DNA from: JAPEKQ01 sp964597945
GTDB lineage: Bacteria; Joyebacterota; Joyebacteria; Joyebacterales; Joyebacteraceae
Assembly: GCA_964597945.1 (NCBI GenBank)
Contig: CAZRAD010000130.1
Coordinates: forward strand, 1-7,409
Direction of reading: 5' to 3'
DNA: 7,409 nt
The translations under genes and the position numbers were made by a program. This document shows, one piece after another, positions 1 to 5,963 of the stretch. The notes under the pieces are model-generated. The model saw nothing but the letters and a program-made list of their open reading frames with translations. It did not search any database and was not told the DNA's origin. The stretch's first letter is position 1, and every line of letters starts with the position of its first letter.

Positions 1-2478
1 ATGAAACGGTTGAGGGCCATGGGGTTCATCGCGGCACTCGTCGGCCTCGTGCTGGCCGTCGCGGCTCCAGGCGTTCATGCCGGGGAGATGCTTGATCTGA
101 ACAGGGCGACGCTCGAGGAGATCGAGGCGCTGCCGATATCCGATGAGATGGCGGAGACCATCTGGCGGTTTCGGGAGTACCGGACCTTCTACTCGAGTGT
201 CTACGACCTGCTCGATCTTCCCGGGATGACGATGGATGACTTCCTCCGGATCAAGCCGCTCGTACGAATTGAGCGTGTCCTGGAGGAGGACGAGGAGCTC
301 CAGCGCATCAATGACATCTACTATCGCTTCAGGCAGTGGGAGTCGGAGGAGGGCGGTGGAGAAGCGCTGGTGGACTACTGGATCGACCTGGCGAAGGACC
401 CGTTCAACGTCAACACGGCATCCTACGAGCAGATCGCGAATCTGCAGAGCGTCTCGCCACCGGACGCGGTGGCCATCTACAGCTACACACGCAAGAACCG
501 GATCGACCGGCGGACGGCGCTGAGGAACGTCCCGGGTCTGACGTACTGGGGGTACTACAACACGCGCAACTTCGTTCGCTACGACGATCCGTCCGATGCC
601 ACGAAGTTCCGTGGGAGCTACCAGTTCCGCGCCTATGACTCGCCTGCGATCTTCGACACGGAGGACCTGCTCAAGGAGGACCGCAACATCTCCACGGGCG
701 GGCAGGACTCCTGGTGGAATCGCCTCGAGCTCGACGATGCGGGGCCGATCTACCAGCACAAGGTCAGGGCGCGCTGGGGTCAGGACATCACGGCCGGTGC
801 ACTGGCGTACCAGGGCTTCGGTGACGAAGAACTGACGTCGCTCAAGTTCCACGCGACCATCAAGGATAAGTCGTGGGGACCGGTGCAGTTCGACAACATC
901 GTCCTCGGCAACTACGCGCTGGCCTTCGGTCAGGGCCTGGTGATGCAGAACACCGATTACTTCAAGCCGAGGAACTCCGGGTACAACTGGGACAAGCGCT
1001 ATATGGGCGTCCTGGGCGACATCACGCCGAGCCAGGAGTACCAGCTGACAGGCGTCGCAACGGAGATGACCGTCGGCGACTTCAAGACCGTCCTGTTCTA
1101 CTCGGACGACTGGAAGGACGCGGTCCTCAATCCGGACGGCACCATCAGCCAGTACATCATCATGGCTCCGCGGATCGACAACGACGATCTCGCCGCCGCC
1201 GGTATGCGGGACATGAAGGACGTCGTGCACGAGCAGACCTACGGAACGAACGTGAAATACGGGTTCGCTCCGGGGTCGTGGATCGGGTTCTCGGCGTATG
1301 AGAGCCGGTACAACAAGTACTGGAGACCGGCATACGACCCGTACGGGACCATGGACATCTCATGGATCATCCCCGAGGAGAACGAGGACAAGATCGTTGC
1401 TGCCGACAGCGAGCTCTTCGGGACCTACTCGAGTCCCGGGAAGTTCCGCCGGGTCTACGGGACGGAGTTCCAGTGGGTCGTCGACAACGTCGCGTTCGCC
1501 GGCGAGTATGCCGGTCTCGACAGCGACGGGGAGATGTTCGAGTTCGCCGAAGATCCGAAGGCCATGACCGTGAGCGGTTTTGCGTCGTACAGCAACCTCA
1601 CGCTCCTCGCTGTCTACCGTGACTACGACGTCGACTTCGACAATCCGTACAACCGCGGCTTCTCGGAGTACAAGCGGTACAAGGGCTCGATCCTCGAGGA
1701 TGAGTACTACCTCTCGGATCCGCTCTACGGACTGCTCTACGACAACTCGGTCACACCGCAGGCCGAGCGAGGTCTCTACATGAACGCGCGCTATCGCTTC
1801 TCGCACCGCCTGACGCCCGCGATCGAGTACGACGTCTGGCAGCGGAAGACCGACGGCGCCGACTACTCGCGGCTCGTGCTCAAGCTCCGGTTCCAGCCGA
1901 TATACAACATCGTGATGAACCTCCGGCAGAAGTGGCAGGGGAGGCTCGGCGACGACTGGCTGACGCCGCAGAGCTACGAGCAGGTCGAGACCCGTTTCCG
2001 CGTCGAGTACCGTCTGTCGAAGTACGACGAGGTCGAGTTCCTGGCCTCGCGGTCGTGGATCGAGTGGCCTCCGAGACCGCGCCTCTCCGGTAACATCGAG
2101 CCGGATGGGAACTACCCGGATGTCGGTTCGGCCGCCGTGCCGTCCTACGCTCTGGGAGCGGCCGTGACGCACAACTTCACCGATTGGCTCAAGGTGACCG
2201 GTTCGGTGATGTACTACGACGGTTTCCTCTGGATGTTCGAGGACGGCACGTTCACGGTGATGGACGACCATGCGTTCCGCTACTGGATCTCGATCTCGGA
2301 CCGCATATCCGACCATCTCTCGCTGAGGCTCCGTTGGTCGAACAACCAGTCGTGGCCGCTGACGTACGTGGACGCTCGCGAGTACAATGAGAACCCGCAA
2401 GGCAACCCGGAGCCGGATGCCACGTACGTGCGGGGCGACGCGAGCAACTTCCGCGTGCAGCTCGACTACTCATGGTAG
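1..2478 (+). CDS. Exported protein with two ComEA-like helix-hairpin-helix units and a predicted outer-membrane beta-barrel
   Basis: The product has 825 residues. Residues 1-27 form a signal peptide: basic MKRLR, a hydrophobic core, and V-H-A before a likely cut at 27/28. Residues 31-88 match the ComEA-type helix-hairpin-helix (HhH) pattern closely: LDLNRATLEEIEALP, then a helix ending in WRFREYRTF, then DLLDLPGM and IKPLV. A second, more diverged unit spans about 135-194 (FNVNTASYEQIANL, then LRNVPGLT). A charged linker with many Glu residues (about 91-121) joins them. From about 200 to the end the sequence alternates aromatic, charged and short-turn stretches like an outer-membrane barrel, and it ends in the aromatic RVQLDYSW, as barrel assembly signals do. 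HhH units bind DNA backbone in ComEA, where they act in DNA uptake; such binding here is inferred. The HhH call is firm, the barrel likely, the function unknown. The start codon is the first base of the window, so its ribosome site is not visible; the signal peptide supports it. A FadL-like gene follows. Confidence 0.82.
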   Translation: MKRLRAMGFIAALVGLVLAVAAPGVHAGEMLDLNRATLEEIEALPISDEMAETIWRFREYRTFYSSVYDLLDLPGMTMDDFLRIKPLVRIERVLEEDEELQRINDIYYRFRQWESEEGGGEALVDYWIDLAKDPFNVNTASYEQIANLQSVSPPDAVAIYSYTRKNRIDRRTALRNVPGLTYWGYYNTRNFVRYDDPSDATKFRGSYQFRAYDSPAIFDTEDLLKEDRNISTGGQDSWWNRLELDDAGPIYQHKVRARWGQDITAGALAYQGFGDEELTSLKFHATIKDKSWGPVQFDNIVLGNYALAFGQGLVMQNTDYFKPRNSGYNWDKRYMGVLGDITPSQEYQLTGVATEMTVGDFKTVLFYSDDWKDAVLNPDGTISQYIIMAPRIDNDDLAAAGMRDMKDVVHEQTYGTNVKYGFAPGSWIGFSAYESRYNKYWRPAYDPYGTMDISWIIPEENEDKIVAADSELFGTYSSPGKFRRVYGTEFQWVVDNVAFAGEYAGLDSDGEMFEFAEDPKAMTVSGFASYSNLTLLAVYRDYDVDFDNPYNRGFSEYKRYKGSILEDEYYLSDPLYGLLYDNSVTPQAERGLYMNARYRFSHRLTPAIEYDVWQRKTDGADYSRLVLKLRFQPIYNIVMNLRQKWQGRLGDDWLTPQSYEQVETRFRVEYRLSKYDEVEFLASRSWIEWPPRPRLSGNIEPDGNYPDVGSAAVPSYALGAAVTHNFTDWLKVTGSVMYYDGFLWMFEDGTFTVMDDHAFRYWISISDRISDHLSLRLRWSNNQSWPLTYVDAREYNENPQGNPEPDATYVRGDASNFRVQLDYSW

Positions 2479-2530
2479 CCGGCGGAGGACCGACAATGGC
2501 ACGCACGACGAAACGACACAGGGATGACAC

Positions 2531-2537
2531 GGGGAGG
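2531..2537 (+). promoter_or_regulatory. Ribosome binding site that fixes the start of the FadL-like gene
   Basis: GGGGAGG lies six bases before the ATG at 2544. This selects that ATG over the upstream in-frame ATGs at 2472 and 2496. Starting at 2472 would add 24 mostly polar and basic residues ahead of an otherwise normal signal peptide. Confidence 0.75.
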
Positions 2538-2543
2538 ACTACC

Positions 2544-3770
2544 ATGCGACGAGGAGTGACGGTCGTTGCCGCTCTCCTGGCTATTGCAGCGCTCGCGGGC
2601 GCGGCATCGGCCTACACGTATGCGGAGGGCGAGTACGGCACGCTGATCTACGCGTCGGATGCCCGCTCGATGGCGATGGGCGGCGCAGGTGTCGCGTCCG
2701 CCGACGGAGCAAGAGGCATGGCGCTCAATCCCGCGCTGGTCGGCAAGGCTGAAGGCATCGATGTGGTGTTCACGGCCGCGGCCGTCAGCGCTGAGGAATC
2801 GCGCGAGGTGCCGCTCTACGACAGCTTCGAGGGCATCATCGCCTACAACACGTACGCAATGAACATGAGCCTGTACGACCGGTACATCGGCAACGTGGCC
2901 TGGAAGCCGGACGGCGAGTTCGAGTGGATGCCGGCCGTCGCCGTCGGATACGGCCCGAGACTGGACATGAGCTACAACTATCACGTTCAGTACCGGGATT
3001 CCGACACGCAGGCCGAGCCGCTCGACAAGATCCTCTACGACCAATGGATCGAGAACGACGGCGGCGTCAACGCCTTCTCCGTCGCTGTCTCGCAGGAGGT
3101 CATGGACGCGCTCTTTCTGGGCGTGGGCGTCGACTTCCTCCGTGGTGACGCGGACGCCGAGGAGCGTACGGTCTACCCGGTGGATTCCGAGGAAGAGGAC
3201 GTCGAGCTCTGGTCGAGCTACGATGCGCTCTCCGGTACGCAGTTCACGGTCGGCCTGTTGTCCGAGCAGCTACACCGCGTCGACGTCGGCGTCGTCTATC
3301 GTTCGAGCTTCACGCTTGACGGCGACTACAGCATGGAGGACGCGGAAGGCGGCGTCACGGAGGGGAACTTCGAGTACAAGTATCCGGACGCCATAGCAGT
3401 CGGTCTGGAGTACCACCCGCGGAACGAGATGATGACGAGCGTGAGCTTTGATGTCGTCTACACGCGCTGGTCGGACTTCGAGAGCGACCTGTCCGAAGAC
3501 ATCGACTTCGACGATACGCTCGAATACAGGGCCGGCGTCGAGCACCAGTTCTTCGACAATACGCAGGCGCGATTTGGACTTGTCTATCAGCCGGCTTATT
3601 TTGATGAGCATACGACGCGTACGGCCTTCTGTTTCGGTCTCGGTCTCGACGTCGTCGGCGTGAGAGTCGACATCGCCGGGCAGATGGGGGTCCGCGAGTA
3701 TGGGATCGAGGAGGGGCGTCTGCGTGAGACGACCTCGATCGGCACCGTGACGGTCTCACACACGTTCTAA
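2544..3770 (+). CDS. OmpP1/FadL-like (or PorV-like) outer-membrane beta-barrel protein
   Basis: The product has 408 residues from the chosen start. Residues 1-23 are a signal peptide (MRRG, a long Ala/Leu core, A-S-A before the cut). Residues 39-66 carry the N-terminal signature of this superfamily, SDARSMAMGGAGVASADGA followed by MALNPALV, comparable to the GGAGVA...NPA motif of FadL/OmpP1 and the related PorV/PorQ/UPF0164 proteins. Further on, a stretch with PDAIAVGLEYHPRNEM and VVYTRWSDFE resembles the FadL strands around its 'VGVxYxP ... DxxYTxWSxF' region. The protein ends in TVSHTF, a terminal Phe typical of barrels inserted by the BAM machinery. FadL members carry hydrophobic compounds across the outer membrane and PorV works in type IX secretion; the sequence alone does not decide between these. 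The gene starts 65 bases after the HhH-barrel gene and ends 27 bases before the 5'-nucleotidase gene, so co-transcription is likely. Confidence 0.7.
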   Translation: MRRGVTVVAALLAIAALAGAASAYTYAEGEYGTLIYASDARSMAMGGAGVASADGARGMALNPALVGKAEGIDVVFTAAAVSAEESREVPLYDSFEGIIAYNTYAMNMSLYDRYIGNVAWKPDGEFEWMPAVAVGYGPRLDMSYNYHVQYRDSDTQAEPLDKILYDQWIENDGGVNAFSVAVSQEVMDALFLGVGVDFLRGDADAEERTVYPVDSEEEDVELWSSYDALSGTQFTVGLLSEQLHRVDVGVVYRSSFTLDGDYSMEDAEGGVTEGNFEYKYPDAIAVGLEYHPRNEMMTSVSFDVVYTRWSDFESDLSEDIDFDDTLEYRAGVEHQFFDNTQARFGLVYQPAYFDEHTTRTAFCFGLGLDVVGVRVDIAGQMGVREYGIEEGRLRETTSIGTVTVSHTF

Positions 3771-3785
3771 GATGCTGCGCACAGT

Positions 3786-3791
3786 GAGGAG
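3786..3791 (+). promoter_or_regulatory. Ribosome binding site of the 5'-nucleotidase gene
   Basis: GAGGAG lies six bases before the ATG at 3798, inside the 27-base gap after the FadL-like gene. It supports this start, which also yields a complete signal peptide. Confidence 0.7.
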
Positions 3792-3797
3792 CAGACT

Positions 3798-5558
3798 ATG
3801 AAACCAGGAGGAAGGAGCGCACTGGCGGCGTTGATGGTCATCGCGGGCGTGCTGGCGATGACGCTGGCAGCGAACGCGGTGCCCGAGGGCGCCGACATCA
3901 TGCGCCTCTCCGTGGTCTTCACGAACGACATCCACGGCGGGATCGACGCGTCGGGTGCGACGTTCATGAACCGCGAGTTTCCCCCTCCGCTGGGCGGCGC
4001 CGCATCGGCCGTGGCGTACCTCGAGCAGTTGCGTGCGAAGGCGGAGAGCGAAGGAAGTCACGTCCTGCTCATGGACCAGGGCGACATCTTCCAGGGAACG
4101 CCGGTAGGCAACTACCGGAAGGGCGAGTCGGTGATCGACTATTTCAACCTCGCCGACTTCGATCTGTGGACGGTCGGAAACCACGATTTCGACGAGGGAA
4201 GCGAGAACCTCTGGCATCTCATCGAGATGTCGGAGATGCCGGTGCTTTCCGCGAATCTCGTGTGGGAGGAGACGGGCGAGCCGGTCGAGTATGTGGAGCC
4301 CTACATCATCAAGGACTACGATGGTGTCAAGGTCGCCATCATCGGACTGACCACGACCGACACACCGAAGATGGCCTTCCCCGAGCATGTCGCCGGCATC
4401 AACTTCCTGCCGTCCATCGACACGGCCGAGAAGTACGTCGCTGAGGTGCGCGAGCAGGGCGCCGATATCGTCCTCGTCTCCGGACACATGGGACTTCCGT
4501 ACGATCCGAAGGAAGGGTACGAGGAGATCCTCGAGGACGAGCAGCGCGAGGACGCAGGCGAGCGCGAGCCTCTCGAGGACCGCAAGTGGGGCGCCAACGC
4601 CATGGAGGTCGGTCACGCCGTCCCGGGGATCGACGCGTTCTTCGGCGGGCACATCCACAAGGGTTTCGACCAGCCATGGGAGGATCCGTCCACCCACACG
4701 CTCTTCTTCCAGACCTACGGTCGAGGCTCCGGTGTCGGACACGTCGACCTGCTGATCGACCGTGAGTCGAAGACGCTCGTCGGGTACGAGCTGCCGTCCT
4801 ACCGTGGCGATCTCATCACGCTGTTCGAGGACCAGTGGTGGCCGGACGAGGAGACCCGCGAGATCATCACCGCGATGGTCAATGAGGCCGAGCAGGGAAT
4901 GGACAAGGTCATCGGTTACGCCAACGTCGACCTCACGCGCGGCGGCGACGGTGAGACTCGTATGGGCAATCTCGTCTGTGATGCGATGCGGGAGGAGGTG
5001 GCCGCGGACTTCGCGTTCACGAACCTCGGTGGTATCCGCGACGAGATCCCGGCCGGGCCGGTGACTCCGCGTCAGGTCTTCCGGGTGCTTCCGTTCGGCA
5101 ACAGCCTTGTTGTATTCGAGGTCGACGGGCGATTGCTCAAGGAGATCATCGAGTACCGCGTCAGTGCAAACCACCACGGCGTCTACATGTCGGGCGGGAA
5201 GATCGTCTACAGCAAGACGCGGCCCGACTACGACCGCATCACGACGTTCGAGATCGGTGGCGAGCAGTGGGAGCCGAATGCGACCTACCGGATCGTGACG
5301 ACCGACTTCCTTGCGTCGGGCAACGCGGGTCTCTATATGCTCCCGGGCATCCCGGCCGAGAAGACCATGCGGACGTCGACGACCTGTATGGACGCGGTGG
5401 TTCACTACATCGAACGCCACACACCCATCGGCAACACGACGGACGGTCGGTGGGCGCGGATCGACGAGGCCGAGAAGGACGCGGCGCTCGCCGCCGCGAT
5501 GGAGGGGATGGAGCCGCTCTCGGAGCCGACCGAGGAGATCGAGGGCATGTACGAGTAA
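3798..5558 (+). CDS. Exported bifunctional metallophosphatase/5'-nucleotidase (UshA/CD73 superfamily)
   Basis: This 586-residue enzyme should hydrolyse nucleoside 5'-phosphates, and perhaps other phosphate esters, in the periplasm or outside the cell. Residues 1-27 are a signal peptide ending A-N-A, with no lipobox Cys. The N-terminal metallophosphatase domain holds every expected metal motif: FTNDIHGG (D44, H46), DQGDIFQGTP (D96), VGNHDFD (N128, catalytic pair H129/D132), SGHMGL (H230) and FGGHIHKG (H285, H287). The C-terminal substrate domain (about 375-540) shows TRMGNLVCDAM (389-392 core), TNLGGIRDEIPAG (N409, R414), VLPFGNSLV (432-435) and TDFLASGNAGLY (F504). A charged, Glu-rich insert of about 30 residues (237-266) precedes the last metal motif. 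The usual GGDGY/F Asp after F504 is replaced by Ala510, so base or sugar specificity may differ from classical members. The C-terminus is an acidic tail. It is probably the last gene of the upstream unit, with a terminator hairpin beginning 87 bases past its stop. Family assignment is very secure; the exact substrate is open. Confidence 0.95.
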   Translation: MKPGGRSALAALMVIAGVLAMTLAANAVPEGADIMRLSVVFTNDIHGGIDASGATFMNREFPPPLGGAASAVAYLEQLRAKAESEGSHVLLMDQGDIFQGTPVGNYRKGESVIDYFNLADFDLWTVGNHDFDEGSENLWHLIEMSEMPVLSANLVWEETGEPVEYVEPYIIKDYDGVKVAIIGLTTTDTPKMAFPEHVAGINFLPSIDTAEKYVAEVREQGADIVLVSGHMGLPYDPKEGYEEILEDEQREDAGEREPLEDRKWGANAMEVGHAVPGIDAFFGGHIHKGFDQPWEDPSTHTLFFQTYGRGSGVGHVDLLIDRESKTLVGYELPSYRGDLITLFEDQWWPDEETREIITAMVNEAEQGMDKVIGYANVDLTRGGDGETRMGNLVCDAMREEVAADFAFTNLGGIRDEIPAGPVTPRQVFRVLPFGNSLVVFEVDGRLLKEIIEYRVSANHHGVYMSGGKIVYSKTRPDYDRITTFEIGGEQWEPNATYRIVTTDFLASGNAGLYMLPGIPAEKTMRTSTTCMDAVVHYIERHTPIGNTTDGRWARIDEAEKDAALAAAMEGMEPLSEPTEEIEGMYE

Positions 5559-5645
5559 TGTCCCCAGCGCGATGGAGCCAGGCCGATTGTGAGGCGGTCG
5601 GCACGCGCGTACGGTGAGTTTCTCGTCACAGCCTGATGAGTCGAG

Positions 5646-5686
5646 ACACCCCGCCCGGGGGCTAACCTCCGGCGGGGTGTTCATTT
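5646..5686 (+). terminator. GC-rich hairpin terminator after the 5'-nucleotidase gene
   Basis: ACACCCCGCC (5646-5655) pairs perfectly with GGCGGGGTGT (5671-5680), a ten-base-pair stem. The stem can extend inward: GGGGG at 5657-5661 pairs with CCTCC at 5666-5670 (one G-U pair), leaving a CTAA loop and C5656 bulged. The downstream T-tract is poor (TTCATTT), so termination may be partial or aided by another factor. Position directly after the last gene of the unit supports the call. Confidence 0.7.
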
Positions 5687-5691
5687 GGGGC

Positions 5692-5719
5692 CGGGTGTGC
5701 GCTCACGGGTGTGCGCTAA
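5692..5719 (+). repeat. Tandem direct repeat, two copies of a 14-base unit
   Basis: CGGGTGTGCGCTCA is followed at once by CGGGTGTGCGCTAA, differing at one base. The pair lies about 50 bases before the -35 box of the downstream promoter and just after the terminator. Position and helical phase (14 bases) could suit a regulator site, or it may be a chance slippage duplication. Confidence 0.6.
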
Positions 5720-5768
5720 CATGAGATACCGCATACGGTTGCGCCGGGCCTGGGCGTCCGTCGAACAC

Positions 5769-5797
5769 TGGACAAGTCATGCTCTGTGTGGTATAAT
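5769..5797 (+). promoter_or_regulatory. Sigma70-type promoter for the lamin-tail protein gene
   Basis: The -35 box TGGACA (5769-5774, five of six consensus bases) and the -10 box TATAAT (5792-5797, perfect) are separated by exactly 17 bases. An extended -10 TG lies at 5789-5790. Transcription should start near 5804, giving a leader of about 160 bases. AT-rich boxes of this quality stand out in GC-rich surroundings. Confidence 0.78.
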
Positions 5798-5803
5798 TCC
5801 CCG

Positions 5804-5963
5804 TGTGGTGACAACGACCTCTCGCGTGCTGCCAGGGCTGACGGCACGCGAAGAGCACAGGATACCTCTATCCAAAAGGAGGCTAGGGGGAGACGGTTCC
5901 GTATGTAGTGATTGAGCACCTGGCGTTCACAGAGAGGATGGGACACCCGAAGGAGGTCCTTCC
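5804..5963 (+). promoter_or_regulatory. Structured 5' leader of the lamin-tail protein gene, possible cis-regulatory RNA
   Basis: Between the predicted transcript start and the ATG the RNA can form several local structures. A hairpin pairs CGCGTGCTG (5823-5831) with the stretch 5842-5850, containing one G-U pair. A possible H-type pseudoknot has GGAT (5860-5863) pairing with ATCC (5870-5873), while loop bases CCTC (5865-5868) can pair with GAGG (5879-5882). GACCTC (5816-5821) is complementary to GAGGTC (5953-5958), which overlaps the ribosome site. It matches no riboswitch class recognised by eye, so the regulatory role is inference. Confidence 0.35.
5949..5962 (+). promoter_or_regulatory. 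Strong Shine-Dalgarno inside a small hairpin before the lamin-tail protein gene
   Basis: AAGGAGGT (5950-5957) is an essentially perfect Shine-Dalgarno, six bases before the ATG at 5964. It is also the 5' arm and loop of a hairpin: GAAGG (5949-5953) pairs with CCTTC (5958-5962) around the loop AGGT. An in-frame stop at 5913-5915 and no other start codon after it make 5964 the only credible start. Confidence 0.7.

Larger units (their letters stand above)
5559..5963. other. 405-base intergenic region with terminator, repeat, promoter and leader
   Basis: No convincing gene was found here on either strand. The short open frames on both strands lack ribosome sites and recognisable protein features. 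In order it holds a weak hairpin (GCCGA at 5582-5586 with TCGGC at 5598-5602), the terminator hairpin, a 14-base tandem repeat, a short inverted repeat ACCG-CATA-CGGT (5728-5739), a sigma70-type promoter and a roughly 160-base leader. It separates two transcription units that point the same way. Confidence 0.75.

Noticed and set aside
1360..2400. 346-codon minus-strand open frame opposite the HhH-barrel gene
   Set aside because: Same shadow effect; low-complexity Arg/Val/Glu-rich product with no recognisable feature, fully inside a well-supported gene.
2472..2543. ATG overlapping the stop of the HhH-barrel gene (ATGGTAG) as start of the FadL-like gene
   Set aside because: It would place 24 polar residues before the signal peptide, while the ATG at 2544 has its own well-spaced ribosome site.
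3756..5684. 642-codon open frame on the minus strand opposite the 5'-nucleotidase gene
   Set aside because: It is a codon-bias shadow: frequent GAC/GTC codons on the plus strand leave the antisense frame without stops. It is rich in Arg, Val and Asp, shows no domain or signal, and the plus strand is a clear enzyme.
5874..5908. Shine-Dalgarno-like AAAAGGAGG in the leader as start of a leader peptide
   Set aside because: There is no start codon at a useful distance; the first ATG (5903) is about 20 bases away and is followed at once by TAG.
5685..5946. Short open frames of 76 codons on both strands in the intergenic region
   Set aside because: They overlap the promoter and leader, have no ribosome sites and encode Arg-rich sequence with no protein-like features.
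5804..5963. Known riboswitch classes (c-di-GMP, cobalamin, fluoride, preQ1)
   Set aside because: None of their conserved core sequences could be recognised by eye; only generic pairing is visible.
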